Assembly: GCA_052143535.1 (NCBI GenBank)
Contig: JBKQSS010000087.1
Coordinates: forward strand, 7,013 to 71,012
Direction: 5' to 3'
DNA length: 64,000 bases
Source of the DNA: JADGRA01 sp052143535
GTDB lineage: Bacteria > Myxococcota > Myxococcia > Myxococcales > Myxococcaceae
The position numbers and the translations under genes are program-made. This document shows positions 1-8,897 of this stretch, one piece after another (positions within the stretch are counted from its first letter, which is position 1; every line of letters begins with the position of its first letter). The notes below the pieces were generated by a model that was given only the letters and a program-made list of their open reading frames with translations, was not told the DNA's origin and searched no databases.

Positions 1-1055
1 GCCCTGGGGGGGTTGTCGAGCACCTCATCGAGCACGCCGCCCGCTGCCAACGCGAGGGGGATGTAGCCCACCATGGTCCAGTGATGCTCCGGGTCGCGGA
101 CGCGCACCATCATCACGAGAAAGAAGAGCAGGACGGGCCAGCTGGCAAGCGCCAGGAACCGGTAGCGGTCGTCCTGAGCGGAGCGGCGGATGGCAATTGC
201 CATGACGACCAGAAGGCCCGGGAACATCAGCGGATGAAAGGGCCCAAACTGCCCGAGGAAGGCGTGAAAGGCGTTGACCGACCACGTGGCCAGGTCTGTC
301 GGGCCGGTACGCTCGACGAAGTGGAGCACCAGGGAAGGCCAATGGCGTTGGTAGTTCCAGACAACCACCGGTGACGCCACCGCCAACGCGATGAGGCCGC
401 CCAGATAAAGGGATGGCCGCCGCAGCCAGCGCCGCGCTTGCGGTGAGGCGATGAGGTACAGGAGCGCGACCGCGGCCAGTACCACGCCCGAGTACTTCGC
501 CAGGAAGGCGAGGCCCACCACCAAGCCGGCAACGAGTGGCCGCCACGACTCGTCGTGCGTTCGCATCCCTTCAATCAGCAATAGGCCGAGAACCCAAAGC
601 GGCGCGAGGGGACTCTCCGGGTTGAGAACGAAGTTGGAGACGAGAAAGATGGGCATGGCCGTGACGATGGCCACCGCGATGAAGCCCGCTCGGGGGGAGA
701 AGAGACGCTCGCCCAGGCGGTAGACCAAAAAGCCAAACAGCGTCGAATACAGGACCGGCCCGAAGCGGATGGCGAAGGAGCTGTGGGAGAACTGCGTCGT
801 CAACCAGGTCAGCCATGCGATGAGGGGCGGATGGTCGTAGTAGCTCAGCGCTGGAAAGCGCGACCACACATAGTAGTAGGCCTCGCCGTTCGCGATTTCG
901 GTGGTCGCGATGAAGAGGAGGCGAACTAGGGTGGCGCCGATGATGAGCACCGCGGCCCGGACGCTCCAGCGACGCCAGGCGTCCGGCAGGGCGATGGTTT
1001 GCGGGGCAATCGCCTCCCGGGGGGAGAAGGATGGGAGTTTTGCTGCGGGTATCAT
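1..1055 (-). CDS. GT39/ArnT-like membrane glycosyltransferase, 3' end outside window
   Basis: The reading frame starts at ATG 1055 and stays open to the left edge, giving about 351 residues with the C-terminus missing. A TGA lies immediately upstream of the ATG, so this is the first possible start, and GAGAG sits about 8 bases before it. The protein is rich in membrane segments and shows hallmarks of the dolichyl-phosphate-mannose/ArnT (PMT_2) family: a first TM segment, then a short loop containing DHPPLIAWL-type residues (the acidic/His loop used for lipid-linked sugar transfer), then alternating helices. Family members move a sugar from a polyprenyl-phosphate carrier to a protein or lipid A acceptor at the outer face of the inner membrane. 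The acceptor cannot be read from the sequence. It lies 501 bases downstream of an envelope operon on the same strand. Confidence 0.8.
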   Translation of the reverse strand, partial: MIPAAKLPSFSPREAIAPQTIALPDAWRRWSVRAAVLIIGATLVRLLFIATTEIANGEAYYYVWSRFPALSYYDHPPLIAWLTWLTTQFSHSSFAIRFGPVLYSTLFGFLVYRLGERLFSPRAGFIAVAIVTAMPIFLVSNFVLNPESPLAPLWVLGLLLIEGMRTHDESWRPLVAGLVVGLAFLAKYSGVVLAAVALLYLIASPQARRWLRRPSLYLGGLIALAVASPVVVWNYQRHWPSLVLHFVERTGPTDLATWSVNAFHAFLGQFGPFHPLMFPGLLVVMAIAIRRSAQDDRYRFLALASWPVLLFFLVMMVRVRDPEHHWTMVGYIPLALAAGGVLDEVLDNPPR

Positions 1056-1556
1056 TCAGCTCTCTCAGGCAACAACGGCAAGTCGTCTCGGAACGCGCCG
1101 GCAGGCTTGCTCCACGCCGTCCATGAATAAGCGCTTTGTAGGGCGGTCGGCGCGTCAAATTCGCGCGTCAATGCATCTTGGGTGGGGAGATAGGAAGGGC
1201 GCGGGCCTCATACCACTGCTTTTGCTGGCTTTGTTAGCGAATGACGTCCCTCGGGCATCGGCGAGAGGGGAGTAACCGGCTCGGCCCGACCCCTGCACTA
1301 AGTGGGGGTTTCGACCGACCGCCTTGTCCGTGGGTTCTCCAGGGTTGAAGACCGGCAGGGGAGGACCGCCCGCACCCTGGTTGACGGCAAACAGCTTCAC
1401 CTGACAGCTCGTCAGACGGCGGCAAGGGAGAACTACTGGAGGGTGTGCCCTGGCGCAAGTGCTACTGAAGTAGGGCCTCGGCCACGGGGGCGTCGCCGGC
1501 GGAGGTGGTGCCGGTGTCCCCAGACGTCCAGCTTCTGCGGGGAATGCTGGATTTAT
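1056..1556. other. 501-base gap without a convincing gene
   Basis: Short open frames exist on both strands, including one of about 80 codons on minus around 1155-1400, but none has a good ribosome site or recognisable protein features. A small perfect inverted repeat (CTGAC-AGCTC-GTCAG) lies at 1401-1415. The promoter of the glycosyltransferase at 1055 presumably lies here, but I could not pick a clear -35/-10 pair. Confidence 0.5.
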
Positions 1557-2084
1557 CTACTTCTTACCGAAGAGGCCGCCCAGCATCGAGGCGATGCCCC
1601 CAAGCCCGCTCTGTCCTTGGCCCTGCGCTGCGCCGGTCAACATCGGCAACACCTGGCCGACAATGGACTGCGCCCCGTCCGCGCCCATTCGATGCTGGAG
1701 GAACTGACTGAGGACTGGACCGACGGCGGCCATTTGCTCTGGTTTCACGCCGTACTTGGCAAGGACGGTCGTCATCGCGGTCGCCGCACCGCTGCCTTTG
1801 AGCTGGGCAGCTAGGTTGGCTCCCTGGGCGCTTCCAAGCAGCGAACCCAGCATTCCCAAGAGGTCGCCGCTATCGCCCGCAGGGGCGGCCGCGCCCTGAT
1901 GGGCCGCGGTGGTCTGCATCCAGTTTTTGAGTTCTGGGATGGCGGCTTGAAGCTGGCCCGCCGCGTCGGCACCGGTGCCGTGGTGTACAGCACCGTTGAC
2001 GACGCCCAGGAGGCCACCGGCCAAGCCCTTGGCTTGGTCCGGCGTCATCCCGAGCTGCGAGGACAGGGTTCCAATGAGGTCCAT
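1557..2084 (-). CDS. DUF2780/DUF937-like small protein
   Basis: 175 residues. The start is ATG 2084, chosen because GGAGG lies 7 bases upstream; a longer frame reaches 2195 but has no such site and reads through atypical sequence. The N-terminus (MDLIGTLSSQLGMTPDQA) and the Gly/Leu-rich body with repeated GGLLG and LGSLLG turns resemble the DUF2780/DUF937 group, small helical proteins of unknown function often found with envelope genes. The C-terminus is a glycine-rich amphipathic stretch ending GGLFGKK. No signal peptide or catalytic motif is visible. It is the last gene of the minus-strand run that starts with the exporter genes. Confidence 0.7.
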   Translation of the reverse strand: MDLIGTLSSQLGMTPDQAKGLAGGLLGVVNGAVHHGTGADAAGQLQAAIPELKNWMQTTAAHQGAAAPAGDSGDLLGMLGSLLGSAQGANLAAQLKGSGAATAMTTVLAKYGVKPEQMAAVGPVLSQFLQHRMGADGAQSIVGQVLPMLTGAAQGQGQSGLGGIASMLGGLFGKK

Positions 2085-2118
2085 GAGTGCCTCCGTCGCC
2101 CTGACCGGGCGTTTGGGT

Positions 2119-3150
2119 CTAGGGGGGGCCGCCGTACTTGGCGATGTGCAGCCGTCGTGCCTCCGTCGTCCATCGGTCTCGCACAATTCGGTCATGGAAT
2201 CCAGGCAGGCGCTCGCTCATGGCGAGGATGTCCGCGTGCGTCCACGTCGCGATTTGCGCGAAGCGGTAGATGCCACTGCGGTGAAGTCGACGTTCGAGCA
2301 CCGGGCCGATGCCACGAATTTGTTGCAGGTCGTCCCGGACGGGTCCCGCTGCGGACTTAGGGGGCGGGCGGGGTTCGGGCGCGGTTGTGTCGGGCTCGTC
2401 TTTCCGGGCGACGGCCTCCGAGGGAGAGGGCCTGGAGTCGAGTTTTGAACGCAACTCGACCAACAGGGACTGAGCCTCCACCAGCCGTGCTGCCAGCGCT
2501 TGGCGGTCCACCTCCGAATCCACCAGCTGACGGCGGGTGGCAGCCAACTGTTGATGGGACGCCTCTGCCTGAGCGCGGGCAGAGTCCCACCCTGCCTCGG
2601 CGGCCTGAAGGGTTGCTCTCAGCGTTTCGAGGCGTTGGCGTGTGGCTTCGGCACTCGCCCCGGAAGGCTGTGCCGCCTGCAGCTGCTCCAGCTTTTGCCG
2701 CTGAACGTTCACCTCGCGTTCGGCTTCTGCGAGGCGCGCCTCGGCGTGGGCAACAGCCGCTCGCAGAGTGTCGGCTGCCGCAAGGTTGGAAACGCGGGCC
2801 GTTTCGGCGTCCTTCAGTTGAGCGGACAGCCTCAAGAGCTGTTCACGGGTGCCAGAGATGTCATGACGGGCGGCGTCTCGCGCCAGCGCGGTTTCTCTAA
2901 GCTCGCGACGAAGGGTGTCGGCTTCGTGGCGCAGGTTGTCCGCGGCCGTTTGCAACGCCGTCACCTTGAGCTGCTCCTCGGAGCGAGCCGCGCGCCCGGC
3001 ATGCAATTCGGCTCGAACCTCGTCCAAGGCTTGGCGCAAGCCCGCGGCCGCACGCCGAGCCCCAAGGTCGCGGGCGAGCCAGCCGATGGCGAGGCCGAGA
3101 AGCGCAGCGAGAATGAGACAGAGGAGAATTTCCCCCACGACGTCGGCCAT
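2119..3150 (-). CDS. Membrane-anchored coiled-coil protein with C-terminal helix-hairpin-helix
   Basis: 343 residues. One TM segment at about 7-25 is followed by roughly 200 residues of Ala/Glu/Arg/Gln-rich heptad sequence (about 35-235, a long coiled coil). A proline-rich linker follows, then a C-terminal domain at about 275-340 that begins DDLQQIRGIGPVLERRL, the form of helix-hairpin-helix seen in the DDLKxIxGIGPxxE family. Such domains bind DNA or act as protein-protein modules. Here the anchor and coiled coil would hold it on the cytoplasmic face of the inner membrane. The ATG overlaps the stop of the OmpA-family gene (TAATG), so the two are co-translated. Function is not known from sequence. 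Confidence 0.75.
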   Translation of the reverse strand: MADVVGEILLCLILAALLGLAIGWLARDLGARRAAAGLRQALDEVRAELHAGRAARSEEQLKVTALQTAADNLRHEADTLRRELRETALARDAARHDISGTREQLLRLSAQLKDAETARVSNLAAADTLRAAVAHAEARLAEAEREVNVQRQKLEQLQAAQPSGASAEATRQRLETLRATLQAAEAGWDSARAQAEASHQQLAATRRQLVDSEVDRQALAARLVEAQSLLVELRSKLDSRPSPSEAVARKDEPDTTAPEPRPPPKSAAGPVRDDLQQIRGIGPVLERRLHRSGIYRFAQIATWTHADILAMSERLPGFHDRIVRDRWTTEARRLHIAKYGGPP

Positions 3151-3968
3151 TACCGACTCCCTGGTGCCACGACGCGGAATTCGATGCGCCTGTTGAGTTG
3201 GTTCGCCTCGGGCGTGCGCGACCGGACGAGAGGTCGCGACGAGCCGGAGCCGAGCGTGCGGATTCTGTCCGGGGCGATGCCCTTACCAACGAGGTAGGCT
3301 TTCACCGCCTGGGCCCGCAGCTGACTGAGCCGCTGATTGGCGGCGGCATCTCCCCGGGCGTCGGTATGGCCCTCGACTTCGACCTGGAGTTCGGGGGCCG
3401 AGGCCAGTTGCGCGGCGATGGCGTCCAGGAGGGGCGCGGCGTCGGGGTGCAGGGTTGCGCTCCCCGTTTGGAATTCGATGCTTCCTCCGGCGAGGAGCCG
3501 GTCCAGCTCGGCTTGGACTCTGAAAGAGGCTGGCGCTGGTGGAACCACTGGGGGCTCGACCTGCACCAGCGGCGGTGGCGCCGTCGCTGGCGGCGGACTC
3601 GACATGACGGGGGCCGGCGTGCGCGACACCGCCAGGGCTGAAGCATGCCGGGCAACACAGAGCGTGGCGAGGACAACCAGGGCGAGAAGACATGCCGCCA
3701 ACAGGAGGCGTTCCGGCGTCTCCCCGGCCGAGCGCGACTGCAGGGGCGTGGCGATGTCCGAACGCGTGTCACCCTCGCAACGCTCGTGTTTCGCTGGCGC
3801 CGAGGACTGGGCCAGCCGGAGTCGGCGCGAGCGTCGCACGCCAGGGCCGCCAAGGTGAAGCAACTCCTCTGGGCCTCCCGACAGCCCCCTCGAGGCGCGG
3901 GGCCAAAGCCCCGCAACAATGGACGCGTCAGGGGAAGGAGGACTGGGCGTCCTCCGCCTTTTGGGCAA
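3150..3968 (-). CDS. OmpA-family peptidoglycan-binding protein
   Basis: 272 residues from the first ATG. A hydrophobic segment at about 89-106 is followed by a proline-rich linker and a C-terminal OmpA/Pal-like domain (about 150-268). The domain carries the diagnostic stretch VEGHTDARGDAAANQRLSQ and the later RRIEF motif, which bind diaminopimelate in peptidoglycan. The protein therefore probably anchors an inner-membrane complex to the cell wall. The start is uncertain: ATG 3968 overlaps the upstream exporter gene by 41 bases and gives an Arg/Pro-rich cytoplasmic tail of nearly 90 residues. A GTG near 3841 or TTG near 3866 would give a shorter protein with the same TM and OmpA domain. Confidence 0.8.
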   Translation of the reverse strand: MPKRRRTPSPPSPDASIVAGLWPRASRGLSGGPEELLHLGGPGVRRSRRLRLAQSSAPAKHERCEGDTRSDIATPLQSRSAGETPERLLLAACLLALVVLATLCVARHASALAVSRTPAPVMSSPPPATAPPPLVQVEPPVVPPAPASFRVQAELDRLLAGGSIEFQTGSATLHPDAAPLLDAIAAQLASAPELQVEVEGHTDARGDAAANQRLSQLRAQAVKAYLVGKGIAPDRIRTLGSGSSRPLVRSRTPEANQLNRRIEFRVVAPGSR

Positions 3969-6414
3969 ACGCCGCCTTGCGCCAGCCCGCCCACGCCGGG
4001 AGTGCTAGGAGAGCTGCGCCCAGGCAGGACAGCTCCCCCAGTGAGGCAAGCAGCCCGAAACCGCGGAGTGCCCGGTTGTCGGCAAAAAGCAAAGAGGCGT
4101 AGCCGATTACGGTGGTGGCAGAGCAGAGCGCAACCGCCGCGCCGGTTTCCTTGAGGACGCGGTGCATGGCTCCCGGACCGGCCAGGCGGTAGCGCTGGAC
4201 AATGTTCACTGCATAGTCGACGCCGATGCCGAAGGTGATAGGCAAGACGATGAAGTTGAGGAAGTTGACGCGCAGCCGCGCCGCGGCCGCCATCCCGACG
4301 AGCCACGCTACGCCTACCAAGAGGCTGCCGCATGTCAGCAGCGTCGGGCTCCATCGTCGAAATACCAGAGCCACCAACGCGCACACCGCACCGAGGGCCA
4401 GCACCGTGGCGCGCGGGCCGTCACGGAGAATGGCAGCGTTGATGTCGGCCACCAGCAGCGGCTGGGCGATGGCTTGGGTCGAAGTGCCGCTGTCGGCAAT
4501 GGAGCCACGCAGCAGCTGAGCAATGGCCTCCAACTCGTCGGAATTCAGAACGCCCACCTTGCGGGGGAAGGCGAGTGCGATGCCTCCAGTGGCGCCGTCC
4601 CGCTCGCTCAGCGCACGGCGGACGGAGCGCGGGAGGTCAGCAAAGGTCGGCGGCCGGGCTCCTTCTGGCGGCCGCAGCCGGCGGGCTTGGGAACGAGCGG
4701 CTGCAGGAAGTTGCTCGAGCCGGGCGTCGCTCAGGGCGTCGCGCAACTCGGCCACCAGTGTCAGCTTGCTGGCGGCGTCGTCCGGCAAGGCGGTTTTCAG
4801 GGTGCGGACCTCTCGAAGCGGGTCGGCTGTACCCAGTGCCGCCCGCCTCCGGGCAAGCACTTGCAGCGTCCTGTCCAAGTCGGCAGGCGTGTCCGCCCGG
4901 AGCACCATCGGGCTCAGGTAGGTGCGAAAAATGGCATCGAGCTTTCCGGACCAGAAGGTGGCGCCCGCTTCGAGGCTCCTCTGCGAGCGGACGCGAGCCA
5001 CCTCGGTTTCGAAGAGGGGACCTCGGTAGGACAGCACTGCGACGAGGGAGGCGCCAAGAAGGAAGACAGAAAGACTGCGCAGGGCGACGCCGTGGCGCTG
5101 GACGAGGTTGGCGGCGAGCAGGCCCCAGGGATGGCCGGGGTGCTTGGGCACGAAGCTTCCCGGTCGCCAACTTTCCAAGGTGGCAATGAGGGGCGGCAGG
5201 ACCAGAAACGCCGCGAGCCAATTGAAGGCCATCCCCAGGAAGCCAATTATTCCGAATTGGCTGAAGCCCCGAAAGTCGGTTGTGGAAAGTGAGAGGTAGG
5301 CCAGACCGGCGGCGAAGGAGGCGATGAAGGTTGCGGCCAACGAACCCGACCAGGCAGCGCGCAGCGCGCCCTCGAGGCCGAGTCCACGGCTGCGTTCCTC
5401 GCAGTAGCGGGCGACGACGATGATGGCGACGTTGATGCCGTTGCCGAGGACGATGGAGCCGAGGAATGCGGTGTTGGCGTTGAGATAACCGATGAGGAAC
5501 CAGGCCAACCCGAAGGTCGCCGCCGTTCCGACGGCCAGCGCCACACTGAGGGCGAGGACGGGCATCCATCGGCGGTAAAAGAGGTAGAGGGCGGTGAGGA
5601 CGAAGACCACCACCAACGCGGTGGACGCGGCGAGGTCCGAGATGAGCGACTCTTGTTCTTCGAGGGGAGTTTCCACCTCGCCCGTGAGGCCGACCTGCAA
5701 CGTTGCGTCATAGCGGGCTCGCTGGAGCGACTGCACTTCGGAGCGCACGCGCTCGACGAAGCGCTTGCTCTGGAGATAGCCGCGAATATTCTCCGAGGGG
5801 GCCACCAGGAGCGCCAGCAAACGGCCGTCCGGCGTTTGGTAGTAGCCGTCGCGGAACTGCTCCTGGCCCTCCAGGCCGTATTTGGCCTCGAGGTCCGAGA
5901 AGTCGAGCGGGGGAGGGACCGGCGCTTCCTCGTCCTCCACCAGCTGGAGGACCGGGTTGTGTTGGCGCTTTTCAAAGGCCACCCGAGCCCGGATGCGGCC
6001 GAGTAGTGTGTGCAAGTCCTGCTGGCTTAGGTAGAAGGCCCCGAAGCGTTGGATAAACGCCTCCTGCTCATCCGTCCGGTAGGTGACGTCCCGCACCAGG
6101 TCCGGGCCGAGGGCGCGCAGGCGGTCGGCAAGCGCATTGGCAAAGCGCTGGAGCGCCTCTGGCTGACTTCCTTCGAGGACCAGGTAGAGGTTGCTGACCG
6201 GGTTGAGTTTGGGGCCGATGCTCTTCGTCGCCAGGACGCTTGGCGCCGTCTCGGGGAGGAGTTCCTCGAGGTCGCTTCGAAGGTTTGAGTAAAGCTTCGC
6301 GGCGAAGACGCTGCTCACCACTAGAGTCAAGGCCGCTGCGCCCAGCACGCCCCGTCGCCGATGAATGAGCCAGGAGACGAGCCGGTCCCCAGCCAGCCCA
6401 AGGCCACCCCTCAC
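3928..6414 (-). CDS. MMPL/RND family lipid exporter (HpnN-like)
   Basis: 828 residues. Architecture is that of the MMPL branch of RND transporters: one TM at about 22-40, a large periplasmic domain, a cluster of TM helices at about 265-410, a second periplasmic domain, and a second TM cluster at about 660-820. Family signatures are visible in both halves, including SIVLGNGINVAIIVVARYCE in the first and ITFGIGVDYAVNIVQRYR in the second (the GxxxDY-type motif of the proton relay). Relatives export hopanoids, mycolates or other lipids across the inner membrane using the proton gradient. The start overlaps the stop of the oxidoreductase gene (ATGA), and the OmpA-family gene begins inside its 3' end, so these genes form one operon. 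The cargo is not evident; nearby lipid genes suggest a modified lipid. Confidence 0.85.
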   Translation of the reverse strand: MRGGLGLAGDRLVSWLIHRRRGVLGAAALTLVVSSVFAAKLYSNLRSDLEELLPETAPSVLATKSIGPKLNPVSNLYLVLEGSQPEALQRFANALADRLRALGPDLVRDVTYRTDEQEAFIQRFGAFYLSQQDLHTLLGRIRARVAFEKRQHNPVLQLVEDEEAPVPPPLDFSDLEAKYGLEGQEQFRDGYYQTPDGRLLALLVAPSENIRGYLQSKRFVERVRSEVQSLQRARYDATLQVGLTGEVETPLEEQESLISDLAASTALVVVFVLTALYLFYRRWMPVLALSVALAVGTAATFGLAWFLIGYLNANTAFLGSIVLGNGINVAIIVVARYCEERSRGLGLEGALRAAWSGSLAATFIASFAAGLAYLSLSTTDFRGFSQFGIIGFLGMAFNWLAAFLVLPPLIATLESWRPGSFVPKHPGHPWGLLAANLVQRHGVALRSLSVFLLGASLVAVLSYRGPLFETEVARVRSQRSLEAGATFWSGKLDAIFRTYLSPMVLRADTPADLDRTLQVLARRRAALGTADPLREVRTLKTALPDDAASKLTLVAELRDALSDARLEQLPAAARSQARRLRPPEGARPPTFADLPRSVRRALSERDGATGGIALAFPRKVGVLNSDELEAIAQLLRGSIADSGTSTQAIAQPLLVADINAAILRDGPRATVLALGAVCALVALVFRRWSPTLLTCGSLLVGVAWLVGMAAAARLRVNFLNFIVLPITFGIGVDYAVNIVQRYRLAGPGAMHRVLKETGAAVALCSATTVIGYASLLFADNRALRGFGLLASLGELSCLGAALLALPAWAGWRKAAFAQKAEDAQSSFP

Positions 6415-7559
6415 CTCGTGGTCTCCCCGGCTCCGCCGAGGGGAAGCTCGCGAGACTCAGCGGCGGCGGAGCGGTAGGCGGCCTCGATGAGCTGCACGCA
6501 GACGAAGGCATCTTCGGCCTCGGTGCCCACCCAGAGGCCTTCGGCGATGGCCGTCCGAAACTGCTCGAAGAGCGAGTTGAACCAGGAGAGGTGGCTCGCA
6601 TCCATCCATTTCGAGGAAACGCGCTTGCGCTCGGTGCGCCAGTGAAGGGCACTCTGGGTGAGGGCCGGCCCCTCGCTGGGCTCGATGACCGCCAACTCGA
6701 GGTTGTCGTCATCCACGGTGATGGCGCCGTGCTCGCCCTGCAGCGTGTACAGGACCTTTCGGACGCCGGCCGTCCAGCTGAGGTGCGCCTGGGCGAAGCC
6801 CGAAGGGAAGGTGAGCATCAGGCTGATGTTGTCCTCGGTGTCCCAGCGAGCCGAGTTGAGGTTGGAGAGCTTGGCGGTCACCGTGCTGGGGTAGGCGCCC
6901 ATCCACTCGAAGGCCAGGTAAAAGCTGTGGCTCCCGTGGTCCATGGCGATGCCCCCGCCGGAGTAGCGCCGCTCGCGGCGCCAGTCGGGTTGCCATTCCG
7001 GCACCCCCTTGGCGTGGGTGTTGCGAAATGTGCTCAAGGTGACGCTCCTGATGCGGCCGATGCGTCCTGACAGGAGGATGTCACGAATGGCCTTCACCAC
7101 TGGCGCGTGCTTGTAGTTGTGGCAGGGGAACAGCACGCGCTGAGCCCGGCGGGAATGTTCGAGTAGGGCCCGCGCATCGGCCACGGTGGTTGCGAGCGGC
7201 TTCTCACACAAGACGTGAAGGCCGGCGTCCAGTGCTCGGTGGGCGATGGCAGCGTGGTCGCAGGGTGGGGTGCAGATGTCCAGGAAGTCGAGCGAGCTGG
7301 CTTCTGCCGCGAGGAGTGCCTCGGTGCTCGTGTACAGACGGGCTTCGGGCAGAGCGGCCCGCGCCGCGTCCAGACGTCGCGCACACACATCGGCCACGGC
7401 AACGACTTCGACGTCGTGTGCACGCCGCGCGCGCTCCAGGTACGCCGGGACGTGGCCATGGGCGCAGATGAAGCCGTAGCCCACCACGCCGCCTCGTAAG
7501 GCTCGGCGAAGCGGCGGCGTTGGCGGGGGGAGACCGTTCGACTGACGTTTCAACGCCAA
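6411..7559 (-). CDS. Gfo/Idh/MocA family oxidoreductase
   Basis: 382 residues. The N-terminal Rossmann fold shows the NAD(P)-binding turn GVVGYGFICAHG (about 24-35). The family signature CEKPLATT (about 117-124) provides the conserved Lys next to the nicotinamide. The C-terminal half has the expected alpha/beta dimer domain and a GGGIAMDHGSHSFYL segment with the catalytic Asp/His region. Members oxidise or reduce sugars, cyclitols and their derivatives; inositol 2-dehydrogenase and sugar 3-dehydrogenases belong here. The ATG lies 10 bases inside the 3' end of the aminotransferase gene, which favours a two-step oxidation/transamination of one hydroxyl group. The substrate is not identifiable. 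Confidence 0.85.
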   Translation of the reverse strand: MALKRQSNGLPPPTPPLRRALRGGVVGYGFICAHGHVPAYLERARRAHDVEVVAVADVCARRLDAARAALPEARLYTSTEALLAAEASSLDFLDICTPPCDHAAIAHRALDAGLHVLCEKPLATTVADARALLEHSRRAQRVLFPCHNYKHAPVVKAIRDILLSGRIGRIRSVTLSTFRNTHAKGVPEWQPDWRRERRYSGGGIAMDHGSHSFYLAFEWMGAYPSTVTAKLSNLNSARWDTEDNISLMLTFPSGFAQAHLSWTAGVRKVLYTLQGEHGAITVDDDNLELAVIEPSEGPALTQSALHWRTERKRVSSKWMDASHLSWFNSLFEQFRTAIAEGLWVGTEAEDAFVCVQLIEAAYRSAAAESRELPLGGAGETTR

Positions 7560-8893
7560 CGGCCGCTCCGCTCGAGCTCGGTAAAGACTTCGGCCAGCAG
7601 GCCGAGGCCCTCGTCGGCGGTGGCCTCGTCGATGGTCAACGCGGGCTGAAGGCGGATGTGCGGTGAATGGGTCATCGCCAGAAGCCCGCGCCGGACGCCA
7701 GACAGGTACACCTCCTTCATCACCGCCGCCGGGACCGGCTCCTTGCTCGTCCGGTCACGCACCACCTCGATGGCGAGAAGCAGCCCCTTGCCACGCACCT
7801 CGCCGATGAAAGGGTACCGGTCGCGCAATTCTTCCAGGCGCCTGAGCATGAAACGGCCGACGCGCTCTGCGTTCTCCCCCAGACGCTCACGCTGGATGGT
7901 GTCGACGGAGGCCAGAGCGGCCGCCGCAGCCAAGGGGTTGCCCCCGTAGCTGCTGGAGGCGCCAGAGGGCTTGTTCCAGGGTGGCGTCTCGGCGATGTCC
8001 GAGCGTGTCAGCACTCCGCTCACCGGGAAGCCGGACCCGAAGCCTTTGCCGAGTGTCACCACGTCCGGTATCACGCTAGGCGTGTGGTCGACGCCCCATT
8101 GCCGACCGGTGCGTCCGAAGCCCGTAATCATCTCGTCGGCGATGAAAAGCGCCCCCACCTCGCGCGCAGCATCGGCCACAGCCGGCAGAAACTCTGGGGG
8201 TGGGATGACATTTCCGGCCGTGCCCTGCATCGGCTCGGCAAGTACTGCAGCGACCGGCCCCTGAGGCTGCGCCTTCAGGGCCTTGCGGGCGAAGTCGGCG
8301 CACGCAATGCCACAACTTCCGTACTGGAGCCCGAACGGGCAGCGGTAGCAGTCCGCGTACGGAATGGACGTGGTGTGCGGGAGGAGGGGCGCGAAGCCGT
8401 GCTTGGCGTCAGTGCCCATGAGCGACATCACGCCCGCAGTCTTCCCGTAGAAACCGCCCCAGAAGCCAACCACGTCCAGGCGGCCGGTCTTCGCCCGGGC
8501 CAGCCGCAGAGCAGACTCCACCGCCTCTGCCCCGCCAGAGTACAGCTGAAGTCGGTCGAGGCCGGCCGGGGCCACCGCGGTAACGAGGTTCACCAACTCC
8601 GCTCGAGGCGTGCTGGTGAAGCTTCCAACCGTGAGTTTCTGCAGCTGCGCAGTCAGCGCAGCGACATAGGCGGGGTGGGCGTGGCCGAGAGAATTGACGC
8701 CAATGCCGCCAATCAAATCGACGTACCTGTTCCCGTCGACGTCGGTGACGTGGCTGCCCTGGCCATGGTCCATGGCCAGGCCAGCCCACAGGGCAAAGCC
8801 TTGCAGTCCGGGCGCCAGATGCTGCGCCTCGCGGGCGACCAGCGCACGACTCTGTGGCCCCGGAATCTCGGTCTTGAGGAGTACCCTCGGCAT
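7550..8893 (-). CDS. Class III PLP-dependent aminotransferase
   Basis: 447 residues from ATG 8893; the frame continues upstream to 9184, but that part is antisense-like low-quality sequence overlapping the GtrA gene, so the shorter form is used. Fold-type I class III features are present: YSGGAEAVESALRLAR (substrate/PLP region), LIADEMITGFGRTG with the PLP-pairing Asp, and VTLGKGFGSGFPVSGV with the Schiff-base Lys. A cysteine-rich insert, YADCYRCPFGLQYGSCGI, occurs in a subset of 4-aminobutyrate/dialkylglycine-type enzymes. It would transfer an amino group to a ketone or aldehyde, possibly the product of the adjoining oxidoreductase. The gene begins 4 bases after the GtrA gene. Confidence 0.85.
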   Translation of the reverse strand: MPRVLLKTEIPGPQSRALVAREAQHLAPGLQGFALWAGLAMDHGQGSHVTDVDGNRYVDLIGGIGVNSLGHAHPAYVAALTAQLQKLTVGSFTSTPRAELVNLVTAVAPAGLDRLQLYSGGAEAVESALRLARAKTGRLDVVGFWGGFYGKTAGVMSLMGTDAKHGFAPLLPHTTSIPYADCYRCPFGLQYGSCGIACADFARKALKAQPQGPVAAVLAEPMQGTAGNVIPPPEFLPAVADAAREVGALFIADEMITGFGRTGRQWGVDHTPSVIPDVVTLGKGFGSGFPVSGVLTRSDIAETPPWNKPSGASSSYGGNPLAAAAALASVDTIQRERLGENAERVGRFMLRRLEELRDRYPFIGEVRGKGLLLAIEVVRDRTSKEPVPAAVMKEVYLSGVRRGLLAMTHSPHIRLQPALTIDEATADEGLGLLAEVFTELERSGRWR

Positions 8894-8897
8894 GGCT

